The notes beneath the pieces were generated by a model. It worked only from the letters and a program-made list of their open reading frames with translations, did not search any database and had not been told where the DNA came from. Of a DNA stretch of 64,000 nucleotides, positions 17,924-26,666 are shown piece by piece; position 1 is the stretch's first letter, and each line of letters opens with the position of its first letter. A program made the translations under genes and the position numbers. Source of the DNA: Xylophilus ampelinus (GTDB lineage: Bacteria; Pseudomonadota; Gammaproteobacteria; Burkholderiales; Burkholderiaceae_C); the NCBI RefSeq assembly GCF_901875635.1, contig NZ_CABFMN010000077.1, forward strand, positions 23,242 to 87,241, written 5' to 3'.

Positions 17924-18427
17924 ATGGCAACTGCAAAGAAAGCGCCGGCGAAGAAAGCGGCCGCAAAGAAGGCTCCGGCCAAGAAGGTCGCAGCAGCGAA
18001 GAAGGCACCGGCCAAGAAGGTCGTCGCCAAGAAGGCACCGGCGAAGAAGGTTGCGGCCAAGAAGGTCGTCGCCAAGAAGGCGCCGGCGAAGAAGGTTGCG
18101 GCCAAGAAGGTCGCTGCGAAGAAGGCGCCCGCCAAGAAGGTTGCGGCCAAGAAGGTCGTCGCCAAGAAGGCACCGGCGAAGAAGGCTGCAGCGAAGAAGG
18201 CGCCGGCGAAGAAGGCCGCTGCCAAGAAGGCGCCTGCCAAGAAGGCTGCTGCGAAAAAGGCCCCTGCCAAGAAGCCTGCTGCCAAGAAGGCCGCCAAAAA
18301 GCCCGCTGCGAAGAAGGCCGCGAAGCCTGCGCCTGCGGCCAAGGCAGCCGCTGCTCCTGCGCCTGCCGCACAGACCACGCTGAACCCGCAGGCTGCGTGG
18401 CCGTTCCCCACGGCCAGCAAGCCCTGA
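17924..18427 (+). CDS. Histone H1-like lysine-rich DNA-binding protein
   Basis: This 167-residue protein is made almost wholly of Ala, Lys and Pro in repeats of the type KKAPAKKVAAKK, with a short tail (TLNPQAAWPFPTASKP). It belongs to the bacterial H1-like group (as in Bordetella BpH1) that binds and compacts DNA without sequence specificity. The repeats are near-identical at DNA level, so copy number probably varies between strains. AAGGAGAAAGAA precedes the ATG. A strong terminator follows. Confidence 0.9.
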   Translation: MATAKKAPAKKAAAKKAPAKKVAAAKKAPAKKVVAKKAPAKKVAAKKVVAKKAPAKKVAAKKVAAKKAPAKKVAAKKVVAKKAPAKKAAAKKAPAKKAAAKKAPAKKAAAKKAPAKKPAAKKAAKKPAAKKAAKPAPAAKAAAAPAPAAQTTLNPQAAWPFPTASKP

Positions 18428-18453
18428 GTCGCTTCAGCAGCGCCTGTCAGGCC

Positions 18454-18486
18454 AAGCCCGGCACCGCAAGGTGCCGGGCTTTTTTC
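18454..18486 (+). terminator. Terminator after the histone-like gene
   Basis: A 12-bp stem AAGCCCGGCACC with its complement and a GCAA tetraloop is followed by a run of T. Confidence 0.92.
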
Positions 18487-18519
18487 ATGCTGTCACCGCG
18501 CCTGCGATTCGAACGGTTT

Positions 18520-18579
18520 GCTATGTTTTCTATAGCTGCTTGCGCCCGTCCGGCGAGCGTTACAGGCCGATTCGGCTTC
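18520..18579. repeat. GCTAT-N7-ATAGC element at the end of the PfkB gene
   Basis: The core is GCTATGTTTTCTATAGC (18520-18536). A tail follows (TGCTTGCGCCCG, then GCGTTACAGGCCG and TTCGGCTTC) that matches copies at 27185 and 42683. The element supplies the stop codon and last residues of the minus-strand PfkB gene. Confidence 0.85.
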
Positions 18580-19462
18580 GATCGATGCTGTAGTTCTGCG
18601 GGCCGCGGCAAGCGATCTTCAGCGCGCCGACGCGGTTGCCCAGTTCGGCGCACCGGCGCAGGTCCCAACCCTGCTCCAGGCCATACAGGAGGCCGCCACG
18701 CCAGGCATCGCCGCAGCCCGTGGGATCGACGATGGCCGCGGGTGTGACCGCGGGCACATGCACCGAGGCACCCTCGGTCCAGACCTCGCAACCGTCCGCT
18801 CCGAGCGTCACGACCAGGCCCTTCACGCGGCGCGAAATGGCGGCGCTGTCCCAGCCCGTGCGGTCCGACAGCATCTTGCCTTCGTAGTCGTTCACCACCA
18901 CCCAGTCGGCCTGGTCGATGAAGTGGGCGAGTTCCTTGCCGTCGAACATCGGCAGGCCCTGGCCGGGGTCGAAGACGAAGGGGATGCCGGCCGCCTTGAA
19001 CTGCGCCGCATGCTGCACCATCGCCTCGCGGCCATCGGGCGCGACGATGCCCAGGCGAATGTCGCTGCGGGCCTCGATGCGGGTGATGTGCGCCTGCTGC
19101 ATCGCTCCAGGGTGGAAAGCGGTGATCTGGTTGTTGTCGCGGTCGGTCATGATCATGGCCTGCGCGGTGTAGCTGTCGGTTACCTCACGGATGAATTCGG
19201 TGCCGATGCCCAGCGTGCGCAGGCGCTCGACATAGTCGGCGCCGTCGCTGCCCACGGTGGCCATCGGCAGCGCCTGGCCGCCTAGCGCGTTCAGGCTGTA
19301 GGCGATATTGCCGGCGCAGCCCCCGAAGTCACGCCGCAGGCCGGGCACGAGAAAAGACACGTTCAGGATGTGCAACTGGTCCGGCAGGATCTGGTCGGCG
19401 AAGCGGCCTTCGAAATTCATGATCGTGTCGAAGGCGAGGGAACCGCAAATCACTGCTGCCAT
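18560..19462 (-). CDS. PfkB-family carbohydrate/nucleoside kinase
   Basis: This 300-residue kinase of the ribokinase/adenosine-kinase family has the N-terminal substrate motif (GGCAGNIAYSLNALGG) and the ATP/anion-hole signature DPTGCGDAWRGG with the catalytic aspartate. The substrate is not resolved by eye; adenosine kinase-like is the usual label for this Burkholderiales locus. The stop codon and last residues (SIDRSRIGL) are encoded by the dispersed repeat at 18520-18579, so the C-terminus has been rewritten. The ATG at 19462 starts the family sequence MAAVICGSLAFDTIM. It follows the DUF3426 gene in the accB-accC-prmA direction. Confidence 0.9.
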   Translation of the reverse strand: MAAVICGSLAFDTIMNFEGRFADQILPDQLHILNVSFLVPGLRRDFGGCAGNIAYSLNALGGQALPMATVGSDGADYVERLRTLGIGTEFIREVTDSYTAQAMIMTDRDNNQITAFHPGAMQQAHITRIEARSDIRLGIVAPDGREAMVQHAAQFKAAGIPFVFDPGQGLPMFDGKELAHFIDQADWVVVNDYEGKMLSDRTGWDSAAISRRVKGLVVTLGADGCEVWTEGASVHVPAVTPAAIVDPTGCGDAWRGGLLYGLEQGWDLRRCAELGNRVGALKIACRGPQNYSIDRSRIGL

Positions 19463-19506
19463 GGAAGGTCCTGCAAAGGTGGGAAAGAAAGAGGAAAAGG
19501 TCGCAC

Positions 19507-20916
19507 TCAGGGATAGAAGGCCAGCAGGCTGTAGCCCACCACCGGCGGCACGTTGCCGCTTTCGGGCAGCTTCAGCGCGAGCGCCAGGATGGCCGCGTGC
19601 TCGGCCCGCGGGCCGAGCACGGCCGGCGCGCCGAATTCGGCGGGCTGGAACACGCGCCGCACCACGGGATGCTCGTTGCCATCGAGCAGCGACAGTTCGA
19701 TCGCGGGCATCGCCAGCGCCGTTGGCGACGCATTGCGAAGGCTGAAGAGCAACCGATAACCCCCACCCTCGCGCTCGGGCGTGAACGACGAGCCGTCGAT
19801 ACGGATCGCGTCGATGCGCCGCACCGGCGACAGTTCGCAACCGCTCAACTGGCACAGCGCCGCAAGCACCGGCCGCATGCCCGGCTGCGAGGCGACAAGC
19901 GCGTCGCGTTCATGGCGCAGCACCTGGAGCATGAGCAGCAAGACGGCCAGCACGGCAAGGGTCAGCAGTGCCGCACGATGGGGCGACTTCGTCGGAACCT
20001 GGACGGGTGGTCCGGCATCGAGGAAGCTCGGCAGCGCAGGAGCGGGCGCGGCGGCGTCGGGCGCCGGCGGTTCTTCGGAGGCTTGGCGCAGGGTGGCGGC
20101 TTCGTGTGCGGACGCGGGCGTTTCCGGGATCGGCTCGGATGGCGCCGCTGGGGCCTCGGTATCGCTCGCGGGAGACGCGTCGGCCGTGGTGGTCTGGGTT
20201 CGGCTTTCCGCTTCCGCCTCGGCGCGTGCACGCGCGCGCGACTCGCGCAGGGCCTGGATGCGCGCGCGCCGCAATGCCTTCTGCAGTTGCGCATCGACCG
20301 CCTGGTCCACCGGTGAAGGAGGCACGTCCTCGGCCGATGCGGCGTCGTCCTGCGGCGGCCGGCTGGCGGTGCTCAGGGGCCAGGGCTCGTCCGCCACGAT
20401 GGCCGGCAGATCGGCGGGAAAGGACAACCAGCCGCTGGCGCGCGCCGGGGCAGGCTCCACGGTCGAACTGCTCGACACTGAACTGGACATCGCCTGCTCC
20501 TGCGACGCTTCAGACTCGACCAGAAGACGACCAGCGGGCGAAGCGACAGGCGCTGTCCCGGGCCCGAGATCCAGCAAGTCCCGTGCAGGCCAGCTTGCAG
20601 CCGGCACAGCGGGTATCGGCAGACCATCGGGCTCGACGAAATCATCCTCATCGAACGATGGCGGCGCCGTGCCGACGACTTCGTTCAAGTCGGGCGACGC
20701 GGGATCGGATACGGCGGAGTGCGCTTCGGACGAAGCGGGAGGCGATGGCGTTGTCGGTGCATTCGGCGCGCCATCTTCCGAGTCCCGCAGGTCCAGCGTG
20801 GCATCGAAGACCTGGCTGCACCGGCCACAGCGCACCCAGCCGTCGGAGATGCGGAGCTGGTCACGCACCACCTTGAATGCAGTCGAGCATGCAGGGCAGC
20901 GGGTGACAAGGCTCAT
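19507..20916 (-). CDS. Zinc-ribbon / DUF3426 membrane protein
   Basis: This 469-residue protein starts with an MJ0042-type zinc ribbon (TRCPACSTAFKV, VRCGRCSQVFDA; four cysteines). A long Ala/Pro/Glu/Ser-rich stretch follows (about 45-310), then one membrane helix (AALLTLAVLAVLLLMLQVL), and a C-terminal DUF3426 beta domain. The zinc ribbon would be cytoplasmic and the DUF3426 domain periplasmic. It is common next to prmA in Burkholderiales. The role is unknown; a regulatory or envelope-linked role is speculation. Confidence 0.88.
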   Translation of the reverse strand: MSLVTRCPACSTAFKVVRDQLRISDGWVRCGRCSQVFDATLDLRDSEDGAPNAPTTPSPPASSEAHSAVSDPASPDLNEVVGTAPPSFDEDDFVEPDGLPIPAVPAASWPARDLLDLGPGTAPVASPAGRLLVESEASQEQAMSSSVSSSSTVEPAPARASGWLSFPADLPAIVADEPWPLSTASRPPQDDAASAEDVPPSPVDQAVDAQLQKALRRARIQALRESRARARAEAEAESRTQTTTADASPASDTEAPAAPSEPIPETPASAHEAATLRQASEEPPAPDAAAPAPALPSFLDAGPPVQVPTKSPHRAALLTLAVLAVLLLMLQVLRHERDALVASQPGMRPVLAALCQLSGCELSPVRRIDAIRIDGSSFTPEREGGGYRLLFSLRNASPTALAMPAIELSLLDGNEHPVVRRVFQPAEFGAPAVLGPRAEHAAILALALKLPESGNVPPVVGYSLLAFYP

Positions 20917-20971
20917 GGGTGAGGGATTGTAGGGGGCGCCCCTGCCTGCGCCACCGCCGAGCGGTCGGGCT

Positions 20972-21859
20972 TCAACGCCGCGCGGTCATGAGTATCCAGC
21001 CGTCCTCGGTGTCGCTCACTTCCAGCGACAGGTAGGGCGCATACGCCGCCTTCAACTCGTCGGCCTGACGCTCCAGGATGCCCGCCAGCACCAGCGCACC
21101 GCCCGGGCGCACATGCGCGCACAGCAGCGGCGCCAACACCTTGAGCGGGGTGGCGAGGATGTTGGCGAGCACCGTGTCGTACTCGCCACGCGCGACCTCG
21201 GGCAGGCCCGCGTGGAGCCGCACGCCATTGGCCTCGGCATTCAGTTCGGTCGACTGCACCGCGGCCGGGTCGATGTCGACCGCATCGATCTCGCCCGCAC
21301 CGAACTTGGCCGCCCCGATGGCAAGGATGCCGGAGCCGCAGCCGTAATCGAGCACGCGCGCCCCGGCGCCGCCCTGCCCGCGCGTGGCGATCCAGCGCAG
21401 GCACATGCGGGTGGTCGGGTGCGTGCCCGTGCCGAAGGCGAGGCCCGGGTCGAGGCGGATGACCTGCAGCGCCGCAGCCGGCGGTTCGTGCCAGGTCGGG
21501 ACGATCCAGAAGGTGGACGTGATCTCCACCGGCGCGAACTGGGACTGCGTCAGGCGCACCCAATCCTGCTCGGCGACCTCGGCAGTGCCGATGATTGCGC
21601 AGCCATCGAAGAAGTCCTGGGCCACCAGCACGTCGGCCGCATGGCGCGCCGCGTCCGCTTCGGCGAACAGCGCGACCACACGCGAGCGCTGCCAGCCCTC
21701 GCGTGGCGGCGGCATGCCCGGCTCGCCGAAAAGGGCCTGCTCGGCATCGGTCTGTGCGTCGGCGTCCTCGACCGAGACGCTCAGGGCGTCGAGCGCCTCG
21801 AGTGCCTCACCCAGCACCTCGACGCGCTCCTCGGGTGCCAGCAGGCGCAGTTCAAACAT
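20972..21859 (-). CDS. prmA: PrmA, ribosomal protein L11 methyltransferase
   Basis: This 295-residue SAM-dependent enzyme trimethylates ribosomal protein L11. It has an N-terminal L11-recognition domain (MFELRLLAPEERVEVLGEAL) and a class I methyltransferase core with SAM motif VLDYGCGSGILAIGAAKFG and VLANILATPLKVLAP. The ATG at 21859 starts the family sequence. It lies downstream of accC, the frequent order in betaproteobacteria and pseudomonads. Confidence 0.95.
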   Translation of the reverse strand: MFELRLLAPEERVEVLGEALEALDALSVSVEDADAQTDAEQALFGEPGMPPPREGWQRSRVVALFAEADAARHAADVLVAQDFFDGCAIIGTAEVAEQDWVRLTQSQFAPVEITSTFWIVPTWHEPPAAALQVIRLDPGLAFGTGTHPTTRMCLRWIATRGQGGAGARVLDYGCGSGILAIGAAKFGAGEIDAVDIDPAAVQSTELNAEANGVRLHAGLPEVARGEYDTVLANILATPLKVLAPLLCAHVRPGGALVLAGILERQADELKAAYAPYLSLEVSDTEDGWILMTARR

Positions 21860-21963
21860 GATCCGTTGCCCCTTGCAATGCTTCTCGAAACCCGCTCGCC
21901 TCGCCACTCAGCAGCCCAAGCCGAGGACATGCGCGGAACCGGCTTCGCCGGGCCGCCGCATGT

Positions 21964-22000
21964 GCCCCCTCCCAGGGGGAGCGCCGCAGGCGCCCGGGGG
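21964..22000. repeat. GC-rich structured element after accC
   Basis: The sequence contains CCCCCT/AGGGGG and GGCGCC/GGCGC-type pairings and can fold into one or two stable hairpins directly after the accC stop. It lacks a T-tract. It resembles GC-rich intergenic elements I associate with Comamonadaceae, a recollection not checked here. Confidence 0.4.
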
Positions 22001-22003
22001 TGG

Positions 22004-23353
22004 TCAACGTTTATGCGCCGCCATCCACTCCTCGAGGTAGTGGATGTTGGTGCCGCCGGCCATGAACTTCGAGTCGACCATCAGCTCGCGGTGCAGCGGG
22101 ATATTGGTCAGGATGCCCTCGACCACCGTCTCGTTGAGCGCCGTGCGCATGCGCGCCATGGCCTGCTCGCGCGTGTCGCCGTAGACGATGATCTTGCCGA
22201 TCATCGAGTCGTAGTTCGGCGGCACGAAGTAGTTCGTGTACGCATGCGAATCCACGCGCACGCCGGGGCCGCCCGGCGAGTGCCACATCGTGATGCGGCC
22301 CGGCGAAGGCGTGAACTTGTATGGGTCTTCCGCGTTGATGCGGCACTCGATCGCGTGGCCGCGCATCTCGATCTGGCGCTGGGTGAAGGGCAGGCGCTCG
22401 CCGGCCGCCACCATGATCTGCGTCTTCACGATGTCGATGCCGGTGGTGAACTCGGTCACGGGGTGCTCCACCTGCACGCGCGTGTTCATCTCGATGAAAT
22501 AGAACTCGCCGTTCTCGTAGAGGAACTCGAAAGTGCCCGCGCCGCGGTAGCCGATCTTCTTGCAGGCCGCCGCGCAGCGCTCGCCGATTTTCTCGATCAG
22601 CTTGCGTGGGATACCCGGTGCAGGCGACTCCTCGATCACCTTCTGGTGGCGGCGCTGCATGGAGCAGTCGCGCTCGCCCAGGTAGACGGCGTTCTTGTGC
22701 TTGTCCGCGAGGACCTGGATCTCGATGTGGCGCGGGTTCTGGAGGAACTTCTCCATGTACACGGCCGGATTGTTGAAGGCCGCGGCCGCTTCGGCCTTGG
22801 TCATCTGGATCGCATTGATCAGTGCCGCTTCGGTGTGCACCACGCGCATGCCGCGGCCGCCGCCACCGCCTGCGGCCTTGATGATGACCGGATAGCCGAT
22901 GGCCTTGGCAATGCGCTTGTTCGCAGCCGCATCGTCGGACAGCTCGCCGTCCGAGCCGGGCACGCAGGGCACGCCGGCCTTGAGCATGGTCTGCTTGGCC
23001 GACACCTTGTCGCCCATGATGCGGATCGACTCGGGCGTGGGGCCGATGAACTGGAAGCCGCTCTGCTCCACCCGCTCGGCGAAGTTGGCGTTCTCGCTCA
23101 GGAAGCCATAGCCGGGGTGGATGGCCTCGGCATCAGTCACTTCGGCCGCCGAGATGATGGCCGGCATGTTCAGGTAGCTCTGCCCCGACGGCGCCGGCCC
23201 GATGCAGACGGCCTCGTCAGCCAGCTTCACGTACTTGGCTTCGCGGTCGGCCTCGGAATAGACCATCACCGCCTTGACGCCCAACTCGGCGCACGCCCGC
23301 TGAATGCGCAGGGCGATCTCGCCGCGGTTGGCGACCAGGATCTTCTTAAACAT
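22004..23353 (-). CDS. accC: AccC, biotin carboxylase of acetyl-CoA carboxylase
   Basis: This 449-residue ATP-grasp enzyme carboxylates the biotin on AccB, the first half of malonyl-CoA synthesis. It has the full domain order: [20 protein letters not shown], the glycine-rich ATP loop [47 protein letters not shown] and the C-terminal [19 protein letters not shown] lies just ahead of the ATG. A degenerate copy of its first nine codons lies 118 bases upstream, forming a short ORF whose stop overlaps this start. Confidence 0.97.
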   Translation of the reverse strand: MFKKILVANRGEIALRIQRACAELGVKAVMVYSEADREAKYVKLADEAVCIGPAPSGQSYLNMPAIISAAEVTDAEAIHPGYGFLSENANFAERVEQSGFQFIGPTPESIRIMGDKVSAKQTMLKAGVPCVPGSDGELSDDAAANKRIAKAIGYPVIIKAAGGGGGRGMRVVHTEAALINAIQMTKAEAAAAFNNPAVYMEKFLQNPRHIEIQVLADKHKNAVYLGERDCSMQRRHQKVIEESPAPGIPRKLIEKIGERCAAACKKIGYRGAGTFEFLYENGEFYFIEMNTRVQVEHPVTEFTTGIDIVKTQIMVAAGERLPFTQRQIEMRGHAIECRINAEDPYKFTPSPGRITMWHSPGGPGVRVDSHAYTNYFVPPNYDSMIGKIIVYGDTREQAMARMRTALNETVVEGILTNIPLHRELMVDSKFMAGGTNIHYLEEWMAAHKR

Positions 23354-23355
23354 CA
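23328..23355. repeat. Direct repeat, copy at the accC start
   Basis: This 28-base stretch covering the accC start and first codons matches 23446-23473 at 25 of 28 positions. It is one of a pair of direct repeats offset by 118 bases. Confidence 0.88.
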
Positions 23356-23471
23356 CATCCCCCGCGGCTCGATCGCCCGCACGCTGCGCGTGCCAGTGCA
23401 ATGTGCCGGCCTGCGGCCGTCCGCGCCACGGCGCGAGCGCCGCCATTGGCAACCAGAATCTTCTTGAACAT
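23346..23471 (-). CDS. Short ORF starting with a duplicated accC N-terminus
   Basis: This 41-codon frame starts 7 bases after the accB stop. Its first nine residues, MFKKILVAN, are identical to the start of AccC; it then diverges into an Arg/Ala/Gly-rich run. Its TAA overlaps the accC ATG, so ribosomes ending here could restart on accC. It is best read as a remnant of a duplicated accC start, possibly kept as a coupling leader. A weak GAGTGAG precedes the ATG. No protein function is suggested. Confidence 0.45.
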   Translation of the reverse strand: MFKKILVANGGARAVARTAAGRHIALARAACGRSSRGGCDV

Positions 23472-23473
23472 CA
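23446..23473. repeat. Direct repeat, upstream copy of the accC start
   Basis: This is the second copy of the 28-base repeat, directly after accB. The intervening sequence has no coding similarity to accC. The original accB-accC junction was probably the tight one seen at this copy. Confidence 0.88.
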
Positions 23474-23478
23474 AGAAC

Positions 23479-23940
23479 TCACTCGATGATGAACAGCGGC
23501 TGGCCGTACTCGACCGCCTGGCCGTTATCGCCGAGGATCTTGGTCACGGTGCCGGACTTGTCGGCCTCGATCTCGTTGAGGATCTTCATCGCCTCGATGA
23601 TGCAGAGCGTGTCGCCCTCCTTCACCTGGGCGCCGACTTCGACGAAGGCCGGCGCGCCCGGGCTGGCAGAGCGGTAGAAGGTGCCGACCATCGGCGACTT
23701 GACGACGTGACCCGTGGGCTCGGCGGCCGGAGCGGCGGCAGCCGGTGCCGCAGGGGCGGTGGCCGTCGCTGCCGCAGGGCCGGCAGCGGGCGCAGCACCC
23801 AGAGCCTGCACGTACTGCACGGGCGCTGCTTCGCCACCCTTGACGATGCGGACCTTGCCTTCGGCTTCGGTGATCTCGAGTTCGGAAATATTGGATTCAG
23901 ACACCAGGTCGATCAGTGTCTTGAGTTTGCGCAGATCCAT
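23479..23940 (-). CDS. accB: AccB, biotin carboxyl carrier protein
   Basis: This 153-residue protein carries the biotin that shuttles CO2 from AccC to the AccA/AccD transferase. It has an N-terminal helix ([16 protein letters not shown]), an Ala/Pro-rich flexible linker (about 45-75) and the biotinyl domain with the modified lysine in EAMKILNEI; the thumb-like segment ([15 protein letters not shown]) is present. It is first of the accBC pair. A TAGAAT about 110 bases upstream could be a -10 element, without a clear -35. Confidence 0.96.
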   Translation of the reverse strand: MDLRKLKTLIDLVSESNISELEITEAEGKVRIVKGGEAAPVQYVQALGAAPAAGPAAATATAPAAPAAAAPAAEPTGHVVKSPMVGTFYRSASPGAPAFVEVGAQVKEGDTLCIIEAMKILNEIEADKSGTVTKILGDNGQAVEYGQPLFIIE

Positions 23941-24042
23941 GGTCCTCCAGCGCGCCGGCTTTGCCGGTCAATCGGTTTCAACTCACCTGAAAATCGGCTT
24001 ATTGCGGCGTTCTAACGCCATCGCCGATGAGAGCGCCGGATT

Positions 24043-24585
24043 CTATCCGTGAACTTGTCCACGCCGCCAGGCATCGAGGTCGGCGGGCTCGAGCTTGCCC
24101 ATTTTACGTGCGAGGACCACGCCCTCCCGGTCGAGCACCAACGTGAACGGCAGGCCACCGCTGGTGTTGCCGAGCCGCTTGACGAGGTCGGTGCCTTGGA
24201 GCCCCGCCATTCCATTCGGAAAGCTGACCGGCGTCCGCTCCAGGAATTTGCGCACCGCACTGGGCTGATCGATGGCCAATCCCGCCACTTGCCATCCATT
24301 GGATGCTTGTTCGCGAAAGAAGCGATCGAGCATCGGCAGTTCTTCCACGCAGGGCGGGCACCAGGTCGCCCAGAAGTTGAGCAGCAGCGGCTTGCCCTTG
24401 AGGCTCGCGAGTTCCAGCTGCCCGCCCTCCGGTCGATCGAAAGCCTGACCCCAGAAGGCGGCATCCAGCGTCTCGCCGCCCGCATTGCCCGCCAGTCCAT
24501 GGCGCCACCAGGCACCTGCAGCACCGGCCGCCGCAGCCGCCACGGCGACACCACCGAACAGCCAGTTTCGTCGCGAAGAATTCAT
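24043..24585 (-). CDS. TlpA/ResA-type thioredoxin-like protein
   Basis: This 180-residue protein has an N-terminal segment with twin arginines (SSRRNWLFGG) followed by an Ala-rich hydrophobic stretch, so it is either Tat-exported or membrane-anchored facing the periplasm. The thioredoxin fold carries the active site NFWATWCPPCVEELPML, followed by the cis-proline region GGLPFTLVLDREG. TlpA-type proteins reduce periplasmic disulphides, for example in cytochrome c or copper-site assembly; the partner here is unknown. Seven bases separate it from the downstream unknown's stop. Confidence 0.88.
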   Translation of the reverse strand: MNSSRRNWLFGGVAVAAAAAGAAGAWWRHGLAGNAGGETLDAAFWGQAFDRPEGGQLELASLKGKPLLLNFWATWCPPCVEELPMLDRFFREQASNGWQVAGLAIDQPSAVRKFLERTPVSFPNGMAGLQGTDLVKRLGNTSGGLPFTLVLDREGVVLARKMGKLEPADLDAWRRGQVHG

Positions 24586-24592
24586 GGTCGCC

Positions 24593-25177
24593 TCAACCTG
24601 CCAGCAAGCGCCGGACCGCCGCCAGGTCGCCGCGCGGCACCCGGCCCTGCGTGTCCGGACGCAGCGCGCCGCGTAAATCGTCCAAGTCGTAAATCAGCAA
24701 ATGGACACCCACTTCGGTGCCGAGCGCCCGGCTGCGGGCATGCACGCTCAGCGCCTCGACCTGCTCGCCGTGGAAGCCCGTGACCAGGCGCGGCTCGTAA
24801 TCCACATGATGGTCGATCAGGGCGATCTCGGCGGACTTCGGGTCGTCGCAGAAAAGCTGGATGTAGATATCGGACAACCGCGTCGCCGTGCCGTGCCACA
24901 CCGCTCCGCCCAGGTAGGGCCGGAAGGCGGCCATGTGCTCCATCCATTCGAGCGCCAGCGCCCGCAAGGCCTGCAGCTCGGCCGGCTGAGTGTCGGCGCA
25001 GAACAGCTGGATGTAGTCGCGCACCTCGGCTTCGACCTCGTCGTTGTTCGGCAGCGCCGTGCGCGCGGGCAGCCCGAGGTCGCGCACCGCGCGCCGCTTG
25101 GCCGCGCCGTACTCCAGCCCTTCCTCGACGATGAGGCGGGCGGCCGCTGCGGCGATTTCGCGCTTGCCGGTGTCCAT
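24593..25177 (-). CDS. Conserved protein of unknown function
   Basis: I do not recognise a named family for this 194-residue soluble protein. It has no signal peptide or membrane helix. The segment GAVWHGTATRLSDIYIQLFCDDPKSAEIALIDH has the outline of a nucleotidyltransferase motif (small residue pair, then SDI), but the second acidic residue is replaced by Tyr, so catalysis of that type is doubtful. The N-terminal part (EIAAAAARLIVEEGLEYGAAKRRAV) is helical. It is divergent from mpl with 68 bases between starts and coupled to tlpA, which suggests conserved linkage only. Confidence 0.75.
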   Translation of the reverse strand: MDTGKREIAAAAARLIVEEGLEYGAAKRRAVRDLGLPARTALPNNDEVEAEVRDYIQLFCADTQPAELQALRALALEWMEHMAAFRPYLGGAVWHGTATRLSDIYIQLFCDDPKSAEIALIDHHVDYEPRLVTGFHGEQVEALSVHARSRALGTEVGVHLLIYDLDDLRGALRPDTQGRVPRGDLAAVRRLLAG

Positions 25178-25245
25178 CGGGCCATTGTGCCCGCAGTGCC
25201 GTTTTTCGCGCCGATCGCCCCGTGGCGCGTCCCTAGAATCGGTCG

Positions 25246-26655
25246 ATGCACATTCATATCCTGGGCATCTGCGGCACCTTCATGGGCGGGCTGGCCGCCC
25301 TGGCGCGCGAGGCCGGGCACCGCGTGACCGGCTGCGACGCCGGCGTCTACCCGCCGATGAGCGACCAGTTGCGTGCGCTCGGCATCGAACTGATCGAAGG
25401 CTACGACGCCGGCCAGTTGGCGCTGAAGCCCGACATGTACGTGATCGGCAATGTGGTCTCCCGCGCGCGCCTGGCCGACGGCGCCCCCAAGTTCCCGTTG
25501 ATGGAAGCCATCCTCGACGCCGGTGCGCCCTACACCAGCGGCCCGCAGTGGCTGGCCGAGCATGTGCTGCAGGGCCGCCACGTGCTGGCCGTGGCCGGCA
25601 CGCACGGCAAGACCACGACGACCTCGATGCTGGCCTGGGTGCTGGAGCAGGCCAGGCAGCAACCGGGCTTCCTCGTCGGAGGCGTGCCGCTCGACTTCGG
25701 GGTTTCGGCCCGTTTAGGTACAGGCAATGCCTTCGTGATTGAGGCGGACGAATACGACACCGCTTTCTTCGACAAACGCAGCAAGTTTGTCCACTACCGA
25801 CCGCGCACGGCGATCCTGAACAACCTGGAGTTCGACCACGCGGACATCTTCGACGACCTGGCTGCCATCGAGCGCCAGTTCCATCACCTCGTGCGCACCG
25901 TGCCCGCCACCGGCCGGCTGGTCGTCAACGCCGAGGAAGACAGCCTGAAGCGCGTGCTGGCCAAGGGCTGCTGGAGCCCGGTGGCCAGCTTCGGCGCCGC
26001 CGACAGCGATGCGCGGTGGCAGGTCGAGGGTGCGCAGCACGCCTTCGACGTGCTGCGCGACGGCCGCGTGGTGGGCCGCATCCAGTGGGCACTGACCGGT
26101 GAGCACAACCAGCTCAACGCGCTCGCCGCCATTGCTGCCGCCGAGCATGTGGGCGTCGCCCCGGCCGACGCGGCGCGAGCGCTGAGCACCTTCCGCAACG
26201 TGCGCCGGCGCATGGAAGTGCGCGGCGAGGTCGTGTCCTCAGAGGGTCCGCCCGTCACGGTGTATGACGATTTCGCGCACCACCCGACCGCCATCCGCAC
26301 CACGCTCGACGGCCTGCGCCGTCGCCTGGATGCCCAGGGCCGGCAGGCCGAGCGCATCCTGGCCGTGTTCGAGCCGCGCAGCAACACCATGAAGCTCGGC
26401 ACCATGGCGGCCCAGTTGCCCGGCAGCCTCGACGATGCCGAACTGGCCTTCTGCCACACGGCCGGGCTGGACTGGGACGCCGCTGCCGCCCTCGCGCCGA
26501 TGGGCCAGCGCGCACGTACCGCCGGTGACATCGACACGCTGGTGGCGCAGGTGATCGCAGTGGCCCAGTCCGGCGACCACATCGTGTGCATGAGCAACGG
26601 CGGCTTCGGCGGCGTGCACGACAAGCTGCTCGCCGCCCTGCGCGCCGGCCGCTGA
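25246..26655 (+). CDS. mpl: Mpl, murein tripeptide ligase
   Basis: This 469-residue Mur-family ligase joins recycled L-Ala-gamma-D-Glu-meso-DAP to UDP-N-acetylmuramate. It has the N-terminal nucleotide fold (HIHILGICGTFMGGLAALA), the ATP loop [18 protein letters not shown], the central-domain motifs IEADEYDTAFFDKRSKF and NNLEFDHADIF, and the C-terminal VYDDFAHHPTAI. ICGTFMG rather than the Mur[10 protein letters not shown] distinguishes it from MurC. It forms the recycling branch with ampD. Confidence 0.95.
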   Translation: MHIHILGICGTFMGGLAALAREAGHRVTGCDAGVYPPMSDQLRALGIELIEGYDAGQLALKPDMYVIGNVVSRARLADGAPKFPLMEAILDAGAPYTSGPQWLAEHVLQGRHVLAVAGTHGKTTTTSMLAWVLEQARQQPGFLVGGVPLDFGVSARLGTGNAFVIEADEYDTAFFDKRSKFVHYRPRTAILNNLEFDHADIFDDLAAIERQFHHLVRTVPATGRLVVNAEEDSLKRVLAKGCWSPVASFGAADSDARWQVEGAQHAFDVLRDGRVVGRIQWALTGEHNQLNALAAIAAAEHVGVAPADAARALSTFRNVRRRMEVRGEVVSSEGPPVTVYDDFAHHPTAIRTTLDGLRRRLDAQGRQAERILAVFEPRSNTMKLGTMAAQLPGSLDDAELAFCHTAGLDWDAAAALAPMGQRARTAGDIDTLVAQVIAVAQSGDHIVCMSNGGFGGVHDKLLAALRAGR

Positions 26656-26666
26656 GGGCTCCGCAC

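Noticed and set aside
17924..18427. CRISPR-like regularly spaced repeats
   Set aside because: The repeats are codons of the Lys/Ala/Pro-rich histone-like protein, with no unique spacers or cas genes.
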